From: an uncultured Bacillota bacterium
GTDB lineage: Bacteria; Bacillota; Clostridia; Peptostreptococcales; Anaerovoracaceae
Direction: 5' to 3'
Assembly (NCBI GenBank): GCA_959606705.1
Contig: CAUHLX010000146.1
Coordinates: forward strand, 1 to 7,035
Length of the DNA stretch: 7,035 nucleotides
The notes under the pieces: model-generated
What the model was told of the DNA's origin: nothing
The model's database searches: none
The model's input: only the letters and a program-made list of their open reading frames with translations
Program-made: the position numbers and the translations under genes
Part shown: positions 1-7,035 of the stretch, piece after piece
Position numbering within the stretch: the stretch's first letter is position 1
Layout: every line of letters starts with the position of its first letter

Positions 1-2
1 TG

Positions 3-1952
3 ATGACCCCCTATATTCGAGCGAGCGTATTGGTTCTGGTGGTATTCGCACTGGGACTTCTTTACTTTAATCTATACGTGGGGCTGGGAGCCGTGGTGGT
101 GATCGCCTTGCTTTTTCTATATTTCAAAAAGCTTTCGGTAACCAAGGTGGAGCTTCTTGGGGATTACGCCAAGACCATAACCGAAAGCATGGAGGATACG
201 ACACGTCTGTTTATCTCCAACAATCCGCTGCCGCTGTGCCTCATAAACAAGGACGGGGATATCCTGTGGTTCAACAAGCGGTTCGGAGAGATTTACGAGG
301 ACGCGGAGATGTTCACCAGCGCGATCGAGGATCTCACGGGGATTCAGCACACCCAGTTTATGAACCGGGCCGAGGATGAACCGGAGAAACACGTGCTGAT
401 CACCCACAACGCCAAAACTTACCGGGTGATGTCCTCTTCGATGAACGACAAGGATCACGGCAGCGCCATGCTTTACTGGATGGACGTGACCAATCTGGAG
501 ACGCTGAAAAATCTATATAAGGATGAAAAAAACTGCTTTGCCTTTGTGATCGTGGACAACTACGATGAGCTGATGGACAGTGCGCCGGAAGAGAAAAAGG
601 GGATTATCGCGGGGCAGATCGAACGGCTTATCCGACAGTGGGCGAAGAATATGAACGGTTCTTCCACCAAGTATCGGAGCGACCGGTATTTCGTGGTGTT
701 TGAGCAGAAGTATTACGAAAAGCTGGAAGCGGAACGATTTTCGATTCTGGATGAAATCCGAGAGGTGGAGACGGAGGCGGATTTCCCGGCGTCCCTATCC
801 ATCGGAATCGGCCTGGGCGGGAAGACTCCGGCCCAGCTGGAGGAATACGCCACGGCGGCTCTGGATCTGGCGCTGGGCCGGGGAGGAGACCAGGCGGTGG
901 TCAAACGGGGCAGCCGCATCGAATACTACGGCGGCAAGCTGCAGACGGTGGAAAAGCGCAACAAGGGCAAGTCGCGGATCATGGCGCACGCTCTGCGCCA
1001 GCTGATCGATCAGTCCTCACGGGTGATGATCATGGGGCACAAGAGGCCGGATATGGACTGCTTCGGGGCTGGGCTGGGCATCTTCCGCATCGCCAAAAAC
1101 CGCGGCAAGGAAGCGGCTCTGGTGATCAATGATTTTCATGACTCCATGGCGGAAATCTACGGCAAGGCGGAGGCCACCGGCAATTACAAGTTCATCAGCA
1201 GCGAGGCCGCGTTGAACCTGGTGGACAAGGACACGCTGGTGGTGGTGGTGGATACGCACAAGCCCAGCTTGACGGAATGTCCCGAGCTGCTGAAACAGAC
1301 GGACAAGATCGTGGTGATCGATCATCACCGCAAGGCGGAGGAAAACATCGAAAACGCCACGCTGACCTATATGGAGTCTTATGCCTCATCCACGTCGGAG
1401 CTGGTGACGGAGATTTTGCAGTACGTGGGCGACAAGAAGGAAATCTTTAAGCTGGAAGCGGAGGCGCTTTTGGCGGGCATTACGGTGGATACCAAGAATT
1501 TCTCCGTCAAGACCGGCGTGCGCACCTTCGAAGCGGCGTCTTGGCTGCGGAGGACGGGTGCGGACACTTCCAGCGTTCGAGAGCTGTTTAAGACTGATCT
1601 GGACTTTTTCCAGAAGAAAGCCGCCATCATTTCCAGCGCGGAGGTACTGGAAAACGGAATTGCCCTCGGCAGCTATGACGGGGCGATGCACGATATGCAG
1701 ATCCTGACCTCCCAAGCCGCGGACGAACTGCTGGATATCAAAGGGATCAAAGCCAGCTTCGTGGCCGGACGCAGCGATTCCGGACAGACCATGATCAGCG
1801 GACGTTCCCTGGGGGAGATCAACGTTCAGACGGTTCTGGAAAAATTGGGCGGAGGCGGTCATCTGACCACCGCGGGCGCCCAGGTGAAGGAAAGTCCGGC
1901 GGAGGCGATGGAACGTTTAAAAGAAATCATTCAAGAGATGGATATCAAATAA
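3..1952 (+). CDS. gdpP: Cyclic-di-AMP phosphodiesterase GdpP (membrane-anchored PAS/degenerate GGDEF/DHH-DHHA1)
   Basis: This is a 649-residue membrane protein that, by family, hydrolyses c-di-AMP to pApA and so sets the level of this second messenger, which controls potassium and osmolyte balance and wall stress. Two hydrophobic segments lie at about residues 5-22 and 24-41, followed by a PAS-like region (about 70-165) and a GGDEF-like region (about 175-310). In the latter the signature is replaced by SDRYF (226-230), as expected for the degenerate GGDEF of this family. The DHH phosphodiesterase domain shows GHKRPDMD (H346, D350, D352), DTH (417-419), DHH (440-442) and D496, and DHHA1 carries GGGGH (616-620). 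All expected metal-binding residues appear present, so it should be active. The length matches the family's usual 650-660 residues. The ATG sits in TGATG at the window edge, so its ribosome binding site cannot be seen. rplI follows after 37 nt, the usual Firmicutes order. Confidence 0.96.
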   Translation: MTPYIRASVLVLVVFALGLLYFNLYVGLGAVVVIALLFLYFKKLSVTKVELLGDYAKTITESMEDTTRLFISNNPLPLCLINKDGDILWFNKRFGEIYEDAEMFTSAIEDLTGIQHTQFMNRAEDEPEKHVLITHNAKTYRVMSSSMNDKDHGSAMLYWMDVTNLETLKNLYKDEKNCFAFVIVDNYDELMDSAPEEKKGIIAGQIERLIRQWAKNMNGSSTKYRSDRYFVVFEQKYYEKLEAERFSILDEIREVETEADFPASLSIGIGLGGKTPAQLEEYATAALDLALGRGGDQAVVKRGSRIEYYGGKLQTVEKRNKGKSRIMAHALRQLIDQSSRVMIMGHKRPDMDCFGAGLGIFRIAKNRGKEAALVINDFHDSMAEIYGKAEATGNYKFISSEAALNLVDKDTLVVVVDTHKPSLTECPELLKQTDKIVVIDHHRKAEENIENATLTYMESYASSTSELVTEILQYVGDKKEIFKLEAEALLAGITVDTKNFSVKTGVRTFEAASWLRRTGADTSSVRELFKTDLDFFQKKAAIISSAEVLENGIALGSYDGAMHDMQILTSQAADELLDIKGIKASFVAGRSDSGQTMISGRSLGEINVQTVLEKLGGGGHLTTAGAQVKESPAEAMERLKEIIQEMDIK

Positions 1953-1974
1953 AAAAGAAACGACAATAGTAGAT

Positions 1975-1980
1975 AGGAGG
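1975..1980 (+). promoter_or_regulatory. Ribosome binding site of rplI
   Basis: A perfect AGGAGG lies 9 nt before the ATG of rplI, in an A-rich 37-nt gap (1953-1989). No convincing promoter or terminator is visible in that gap, so rplI is probably co-transcribed with gdpP. The strong site fits a highly expressed ribosomal protein. Confidence 0.85.
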
Positions 1981-1989
1981 AATTGAGAC

Positions 1990-2433
1990 ATGCAGGTTAT
2001 TTTACTACAAGACGTTAGAGGTGTAGGTAAAGCCGGTGAAGTGGCGAAGGTGAGCGACGGCTACGCCCGCAATATGCTTCTCCCTCGCAAGATGGCCAAG
2101 GAAGCCACGCCCGCCACACTGAAGGAGCTGGAGAAAACTCAGGCCAAAAACGAGGCCAAACGCGCCGAGGACCTGGCGGCGGCCAAGGAGTTGGCAAAGA
2201 AGCTCCAAGCGCTCAAGGTGGTGGTAAAAACGAAATCCGGGGAAGGCGGCCGGCTGTTCGGCTCCATCACTTCTAAGGATATCGCCGACGCGTTGAAAGA
2301 ACAGCATGGAGTGGACATCGATAAGAGGAAATTCAACTTGGAGAATCCCATCAAGCAGACCGGTGATTACATGGTGGAGATCAAGCTTTATCCCGAGGTA
2401 GTCGCCAAGTGCAGAGTCTTGGTGGAGGTATAG
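1990..2433 (+). CDS. rplI: 50S ribosomal protein L9
   Basis: This 147-residue protein is ribosomal protein L9, which binds 23S rRNA near the base of the L1 stalk and reaches toward neighbouring ribosomes, helping to maintain reading frame. The N-terminal globular domain begins MQVILLQDV and carries the L9 signature region (about 11-35: G13, G16, V21, GYARN at 24-28). A charged Ala/Lys/Glu-rich stretch (about 41-75) is the long connecting helix. The C-terminal RNA-binding domain starts near GEGGRLFGSIT (84-94) and ends with the usual short beta strands. Length is normal (about 148). Within the signature, Met29 replaces the usual Phe/Tyr and Arg33-Lys34 occupies a position where Gly is common; both look like ordinary variation. 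The start follows a perfect AGGAGG. The stop codon is part of the dnaB ribosome binding region 7 nt upstream of dnaB, which suggests translational coupling. Confidence 0.97.
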   Translation: MQVILLQDVRGVGKAGEVAKVSDGYARNMLLPRKMAKEATPATLKELEKTQAKNEAKRAEDLAAAKELAKKLQALKVVVKTKSGEGGRLFGSITSKDIADALKEQHGVDIDKRKFNLENPIKQTGDYMVEIKLYPEVVAKCRVLVEV

Positions 2434-2436
2434 GAG
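2424..2436 (+). promoter_or_regulatory. dnaB ribosome binding region overlapping the rplI stop
   Basis: Two Shine-Dalgarno-like segments precede the dnaB ATG at 2441: GGAGG at 2424-2428 (12 nt before the start) and GGAG at 2433-2436 (4 nt before it, beginning in the last base of the rplI TAG). Neither has ideal spacing, so efficient dnaB translation may depend on ribosomes finishing rplI. That coupling is an inference. Confidence 0.6.
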
Positions 2437-2440
2437 TATC

Positions 2441-3778
<1,338 letters not shown>

Positions 3779-3832
3779 CGGCCGCCGCAGAGTACGGCCG
3801 ATGCTTGCGCCGCGGGGCGGAGAGGAGACGAG

Positions 3833-4054
3833 ATGAACAGAGTGCATCGGGATATGGTGGTAAAAGAGATTCTGGAGCTGGACCCCGGAATCGCCGGAGT
3901 CTTTTTAAAAAACGACTTGAACTGTCTGGGCTGCCCGGGCGGGAAAAACGAGACGCTGTGGGAAGCAGCCCAGGGCCACAATGTGGATTTGGAAAGATTG
4001 ATTGACGATTTGAACCGTTATCTGGAGGCTGCGGATCGTGATCATAAAGAATAA
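3833..4054 (+). CDS. DUF1858-type small redox-disulfide (CxxC) protein
   Basis: This 73-residue soluble protein fits the DUF1858 family, called the hybrid-cluster-protein-associated redox disulfide domain in some collections. It has the usual plan: an N-terminal DMVVKEILELDP helix region (7-18), then LNCLGCPGG (29-37) with the CxxC pair C31/C34, then TLWEAAQGHNVDLERLIDDLN (from 41), the typical C-terminal helices. The family's role is not firmly established; the cysteine pair could be a redox disulfide or could help bind a cofactor. The start is supported by GAGGAG (3822-3827) 5 nt before the ATG. The gene sits 54 nt after dnaB and 28 nt before purA, so it is probably in the same transcript. 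The 54-nt gap is GC-rich and contains a weak CCGCC/GGCGG dyad (3782-3786 with 3816-3820) just before the ribosome binding site, with no T-run, so I do not call a terminator there. Confidence 0.88.
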   Translation: MNRVHRDMVVKEILELDPGIAGVFLKNDLNCLGCPGGKNETLWEAAQGHNVDLERLIDDLNRYLEAADRDHKE

Positions 4055-4082
4055 AAGTCAGTAAAAAGGATGTGAGTGTGAA

Positions 4083-5378
4083 ATGTCAGGGTTAGCGATA
4101 GTAGGTTCCCAATGGGGGGACGAAGGAAAGGGAAAGATCATCGATTATCTGGCCAGCAGGGCGGATATGGTGGTTCGAGCTCAAGGAGGCAGCAACGCGG
4201 GACACACGGTGGTCCTGGGCGATAAAAAATATGCGCTGCATTTGATCCCGTCGGGGGTGCTGAATCCCAAGGCGGTCAATGTGGTGGGAAACGGAGTGGT
4301 ATTCGATCCGGAAGGATTTTTTGACGAGCTGAAGGGGCTGGAGAAGGACGGCTTGGATCCGCAGGACCGCATCTTCATCAGCGACCGGGCACACATCGTA
4401 TTTCCGTATCATAAGAGGATGGACGGAATCTACGAAGGACGCCGGGGGGGCAACGACATCGGAACCACCGGAAAGGGAATCGGTCCCTGTTATATGGATA
4501 AAATGGAGCGAAGCGGAATCCGCACCTGCGATATGCTGGACGAAACGGTCTTTGTGGAAAAGCTGTCGGCCCAGATCGACCGGAAAAACGAAATGATCGT
4601 CAAAGTCTTTGGCGAGGAGCCCATGGAAAAGCAGCCGATGATCGATGAGTATTTGGAATACGCGAAACGGCTCCGGCCCTTTATCAAGGACACCAGCGTA
4701 ATGGTATTCGAGGCCATGCGGGAGAACAAAAAAGTGCTGTTTGAGGGAGCGCAGGGTTCCCTCCTGGATATCGATCTGGGGACTTATCCGTTCGTTACCA
4801 GCTCCCACCCGGTTTCCGGAGGCTTTACCGCCGGGGCGGGCATCGGTGCCGGCGAGATCCGCGAGGTATTGGGAATTGCCAAAGCCTACACCACACGGGT
4901 GGGCAAGGGCCCCTTCGTGACGGAAGAAGACAACGCCACCGGGGATCGAATCCGAGAGCTGGGACACGAATTCGGGGTCACCACGGGACGGCCCAGACGC
5001 TGCGGCTGGTTCGACGGAGTCGTGGTCCGCTACGCGGCGCGGATCAACGGCATGACCGGTATCGCGCTGATGCTGCTGGACGTTCTGTCGGATTTCGACA
5101 CGATTAAAATTTGTGACAGCTACGATTACCAGGGAGAGCGGATGGAGCATTTTCCCGCGCGGCTTGAGGTGCTGGATCAGTGCAGGCCGCGGTACCGGGA
5201 GGTGCCGGGCTGGAAGTGCGACATCACTAAATGCAGAACGTATGAAGAGCTGCCGGAGGCGGCAAAAGCCTATATTGCGGAAATCGAAACAGTGACCGGA
5301 GTGCCGGTGAAGATTATTTCCGTGGGCCCGGATCGGGATCAGACCATCATCCGGGGAGAAGGGATTTTTTGGCTATGA
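4083..5378 (+). CDS. purA: Adenylosuccinate synthetase
   Basis: This 431-residue cytoplasmic enzyme joins IMP and aspartate using GTP to make adenylosuccinate, the first committed step from IMP to AMP. The family hallmarks are intact: the QWGDEGKG P-loop (10-17, catalytic D13), NAGHTV (38-43, catalytic H41), GTTGKGIGPCYMDKMERSG (127-145, matching the second active-site signature with K140 and R143), and EGAQGSLLDIDLGTYPFVTSS (from 221). The substrate loop TTGRPRRCGWFD (300-311) and C-terminal SVGPDRDQTI (413-422) are also present. Length is normal (about 425-430). A purine-rich stretch with AAGGA (4066-4070) precedes the ATG at a rather long spacing. The stop codon overlaps the start of the DnaD-family gene. 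I see no guanine riboswitch or other known purine-responsive leader in the 28 nt upstream. Confidence 0.98.
   Translation: MSGLAIVGSQWGDEGKGKIIDYLASRADMVVRAQGGSNAGHTVVLGDKKYALHLIPSGVLNPKAVNVVGNGVVFDPEGFFDELKGLEKDGLDPQDRIFISDRAHIVFPYHKRMDGIYEGRRGGNDIGTTGKGIGPCYMDKMERSGIRTCDMLDETVFVEKLSAQIDRKNEMIVKVFGEEPMEKQPMIDEYLEYAKRLRPFIKDTSVMVFEAMRENKKVLFEGAQGSLLDIDLGTYPFVTSSHPVSGGFTAGAGIGAGEIREVLGIAKAYTTRVGKGPFVTEEDNATGDRIRELGHEFGVTTGRPRRCGWFDGVVVRYAARINGMTGIALMLLDVLSDFDTIKICDSYDYQGERMEHFPARLEVLDQCRPRYREVPGWKCDITKCRTYEELPEAAKAYIAEIETVTGVPVKIISVGPDRDQTIIRGEGIFWL
5359..5364 (+). promoter_or_regulatory. Ribosome binding site that sets the DnaD-family start, inside the purA end
   Basis: AAGGGA, within the longer purine run GGGGAGAAGGGA (5353-5364), lies 10 nt before the ATG at 5375 and only 4 nt before an in-frame TTG at 5369. 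The spacing favours the ATG, which forms an ATGA overlap with the purA stop. The resulting N-terminus (MNFKREII) also fits the usual DnaD-family beginning. Confidence 0.65.
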
Positions 5379-6661
5379 ATTTTAAACGGGAAATCATCAA
5401 GGATTACTATTTGCACGATACGAATCTGGAAAACGTGTTTATCAACGAGTACATGGCGGATGCTCCGGGAGATTATGTGAAGGTGTATCTGTTCGCATTG
5501 ATGTACGCGGGTCTTGACGTTCCCATGAAGAATGAAACCATCGCCAAGCAGCTGAGACTGGAAGACGAGGAGGTACTGGCGGCTTGGAGCTACTGGGAGA
5601 AGCATGGCGTGGTGAAGAAGCATTATCCCGACTCGAAGGATAAATTTCACTATCAGGTGGAGTTTTTAAACTTGAAAGAAATGCTCTACGGGAAAAAGTC
5701 CCGGATGAAAAAAAGGGAGGAGAAGGTCCCTGCCCCGCTGAAGCCTCTCATGGACGACGACGCCACCAGAGAGATGTACGGACGGATCGAACAGATTACC
5801 GGCCGGATGTTTGAGGGGCGGGAACCGCAGGAGATTCTGGCCTGGATTCAGGATTTCGGGGCGACGCCGGAGCTGATCGTCCACGCTTACGAATACTGCA
5901 CCAAACACCGCAAGAGCAACCGGTTCAAATATGTGGGCGAGGTGGTGAAGGATTGGTCCGGCCGAGGCTTTCGGACCAAGGCGGAGGCGGAGGCCTATTT
6001 GGCGGAGACGGATAACCGGCACTACCTGTACAAGCGAATTCTCAAGTCGCTGGGCCTTCTGCGCAATCCCACCGAAGAAGAGATGCGGATCATGGACGTG
6101 TGGTTCGACGAGATGGGCTTTGAGTTGGAACAAGTGCTGGAAGCCTGCAAGAAGACCAGTGGGATTTCCAATCCCAACATCAACTATATCAACAGCGTGT
6201 TGAAAGCGTGGCATAGCGGAGAATCTAAGAATGGTGTTCGTTCCAATGATGCCAGAGCCGCCGCCTCCGATCCTCAAAGCTCCATCAGCCGAGTCCTGCG
6301 GTCGTATGAAGAGGATCGTTCCCGCAGTGAAGCAGCGGCGGCGTCCAGACGGGACGAGGTCTACGGGACGGTTCCCCGGATCAGAGAGATCGATCAGGAG
6401 GCGCATAAGCTGAGCATGGAGATTTCCCGGGCAATCATGTCCGGAGGCAGTGATTCTAAGGCGAAGGTGCGCAGACTGCAGCAGAGTATCAAGCAATTGA
6501 ACGAGGAAAAAGCCTTTTTGCTCACCGAAAATAATTTTAAAATTAATTACATGGATATCTTGTATAAGTGTCCCAAATGCAAAGATACGGGCGTACTAGA
6601 TACGGGAGAGCGGTGTTCTTGTTTTGCGGAGAAGCTAAAAAATTTACAGAATTTGGTTTGA
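5375..6661 (+). CDS. DnaD-family primosomal protein fused to a DnaI/DnaC-type loader N-terminal domain (no AAA+)
   Basis: This 428-residue protein is probably involved in loading the replicative helicase. Residues about 1-100 resemble the winged-helix DnaD N-terminal region (ENVFINEYMADAPGDYVKVY, 19-38). Two DnaD domains follow at about 132-210 and 215-283; each keeps the Y-x3-V-x3-W motif (Y186/V190/W194 and Y271/V275/W279). After a low-complexity linker (about 284-304), residues about 305-428 resemble the first domain of clostridial DnaI/DnaC helicase loaders: a predicted helical or coiled-coil stretch (VPRIREIDQEAHKL, 333-346, to about 383), then YKCPKCKDTG (397-406) and CSCF (414-417), with C399, C402, C414 and C416 as likely zinc ligands. 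The protein stops 12 residues after the last cysteine, where the loader's AAA+ ATPase would follow; no Walker motifs occur here. An in-frame TTG at 5369 would add two residues. Fusion and loss of the ATPase are inferred from recalled family patterns. Confidence 0.85.
   Translation: MNFKREIIKDYYLHDTNLENVFINEYMADAPGDYVKVYLFALMYAGLDVPMKNETIAKQLRLEDEEVLAAWSYWEKHGVVKKHYPDSKDKFHYQVEFLNLKEMLYGKKSRMKKREEKVPAPLKPLMDDDATREMYGRIEQITGRMFEGREPQEILAWIQDFGATPELIVHAYEYCTKHRKSNRFKYVGEVVKDWSGRGFRTKAEAEAYLAETDNRHYLYKRILKSLGLLRNPTEEEMRIMDVWFDEMGFELEQVLEACKKTSGISNPNINYINSVLKAWHSGESKNGVRSNDARAAASDPQSSISRVLRSYEEDRSRSEAAAASRRDEVYGTVPRIREIDQEAHKLSMEISRAIMSGGSDSKAKVRRLQQSIKQLNEEKAFLLTENNFKINYMDILYKCPKCKDTGVLDTGERCSCFAEKLKNLQNLV
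6287..6661 (+). other. DnaI/DnaC helicase-loader N-terminal-like module with C4 zinc-binding motif
   Basis: This is the C-terminal part of the preceding protein (residues about 305-428), listed separately because it looks like a different family. The order of features is the one I associate with the N-terminus of clostridial DnaC/DnaI ATP-binding loaders: SRVLRSYEEDRSRS, an EVYGTVPRIREID segment, a helix ending in EEKAFLLTENNF, then LYKCPKCKDTG and CSCF. In B. subtilis the corresponding DnaI domain binds zinc and contacts the replicative helicase. CxxC-xx-TG...CxC also occurs in DnaJ-type zinc fingers, but here there is only one such unit and the flanks fit a loader better. Confidence 0.7.
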
Positions 6662-6686
6662 ACCCGTCGACACATTATGATATAAT
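6658..6686 (+). promoter_or_regulatory. Near-consensus sigma-A promoter for the downstream gene
   Basis: TTGAAC (6658-6663) and TATAAT (6681-6686) are separated by exactly 17 nt, and TG at 6678-6679 adds an extended -10 (TGATATAAT). The expected transcription start is around 6692-6694, giving a 5' leader of about 60 nt before the ATG at 6756. The -35 box overlaps the TGA stop of the DnaD-family gene (6659-6661). No terminator separates the two genes, so read-through may also occur. Confidence 0.85.
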
Positions 6687-6743
6687 AATCCCATCGTTAT
6701 TTTAATATCAGAACATCAGTTAGCAGTATCATTGGTAACAAGC

Positions 6744-6751
6744 AGGAGGTG
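6744..6751 (+). promoter_or_regulatory. Ribosome binding site of the 3'-most gene
   Basis: AGGAGGTG is a full-strength Shine-Dalgarno sequence. The AGGAGG core ends 6 nt before the ATG at 6756 and fixes that start. Confidence 0.88.
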
Positions 6752-6755
6752 AAGT

Positions 6756-7035
6756 ATGGCGGAGACGCGTCATAATCAGGGGTCCAGCCGATACCAAACA
6801 TTTAAGGAAGATTTGGAAAAGCTTGAAATAGACGGGGTAGAGATCATTGAGGAAGGAAAAGAGGGGGCCGCGGGCGAAAACTGCGGCTCTTGTTTGCATG
6901 AACCGGAAACGGAACCGGTGCAGATTTCCCTGGAAAACTATCGAAGTCATCAAGCGGCTAAGGATCACATTGCCCAGCTGATCGACGAAAAGATTGCCAA
7001 GCTGGCGGAAAAGGACTCGATTTTTGAAGCGGAGC
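6756..7035 (+). CDS. Unrecognised acidic protein with a CxxC pair, 3' end outside the window
   Basis: Only the first 93 codons are visible, open to the window edge with no stop. I do not recognise the family. The visible part is hydrophilic and acidic, with no signal peptide or membrane segment. It starts MAETRHNQGSSRYQTFKEDL, contains an acidic stretch (EIIEEGKEGAAGEN, 29-42), then a CGSC pair (C43, C46). A likely amphipathic helix follows (AAKDHIAQLIDEKIAKLAEKD, from 67), which could form a coiled coil. The ATG is well supported by AGGAGGTG and by its own near-consensus promoter, so this is a real gene with expression at least partly independent of the operon. Codon use and GC resemble the upstream genes. 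It could be a cytoplasmic N-terminal region of a longer protein; nothing visible decides that. Confidence 0.8.
   Translation, partial: MAETRHNQGSSRYQTFKEDLEKLEIDGVEIIEEGKEGAAGENCGSCLHEPETEPVQISLENYRSHQAAKDHIAQLIDEKIAKLAEKDSIFEAE

Noticed and set aside
1237..1251. Five tandem TGG units inside gdpP, a possible slippage or phase-variation tract
   Set aside because: It encodes the Val-rich beta strand before the DTH motif; a three-base unit would not shift the frame and the tract is short.
1313..1329. Inverted repeat GGTGAT/ATCACC around the gdpP DHH codons
   Set aside because: It arises from coding of the conserved V-I-D-H-H segment and lies deep within the gene; no sign of an operator or terminator role.
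3779..3832. Possible terminator or attenuator between dnaB and the DUF1858 gene
   Set aside because: Only a short GC dyad with a loop of about 29 nt and no T-run is present; insufficient to call a terminator.
4055..4082. Possible purine riboswitch or regulatory leader before purA
   Set aside because: The gap is only 28 nt, too short for a riboswitch, and contains just a ribosome binding region.
4092..5150. A 352-codon open frame on the minus strand opposite purA
   Set aside because: It mirrors the conserved purA frame, with a His/Val/Asp/Arg-rich composition expected of an antisense shadow and no family features.
5666..6496. A 276-codon open frame on the minus strand opposite the DnaD-family gene
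   Set aside because: It has shadow composition and no motifs, whereas the plus strand here carries two DnaD domains.

Overview
The window reads as a core chromosomal housekeeping segment of a low-to-mid-GC Gram-positive anaerobe, most likely class Clostridia (Bacillota). The reasons are the conserved order GdpP, ribosomal protein L9, replicative helicase DnaB, then PurA; a DnaD-type primosome protein, a family largely restricted to Firmicutes; strong AGGAGG ribosome binding sites; and a small DUF1858 redox-disulfide protein of a kind common in anaerobes. I cannot name the genus. I saw no mobile element, CRISPR array, rRNA or tRNA.

Layout: all genes are on the + strand and tightly packed. gdpP (c-di-AMP phosphodiesterase) fills 3-1952. 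rplI follows after 37 nt, dnaB after 7 nt, the DUF1858 gene after 54 nt and purA after 28 nt. A DnaD-family gene overlaps the purA stop by 4 nt. No terminator-like hairpin with a T-run is visible in any of these gaps, so one polycistronic transcript is plausible. A new, near-consensus sigma-A promoter overlaps the stop codon of the DnaD-family gene and should drive the last gene (from 6756), which runs off the window and which I do not recognise.

Functionally the cluster joins second-messenger turnover (GdpP), translation (L9), fork unwinding (DnaB), AMP synthesis (PurA) and helicase loading (DnaD-like).

The most interesting item is the DnaD-family protein. Its N-terminal winged-helix region and two DnaD domains are followed, in the same reading frame, by about 120 residues resembling the N-terminal helicase-binding, zinc-binding half of the clostridial DnaI/DnaC helicase loader (a coiled-coil region plus CPKC...CSC). 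The protein ends where the AAA+ ATPase of that loader would normally begin, and no AAA+ sequence follows within the window. It may be a single-chain, ATPase-free loader adaptor located two genes downstream of its presumed client helicase, or a remnant of a split loader. The family assignments rest on recalled sequence patterns, not on a database search.
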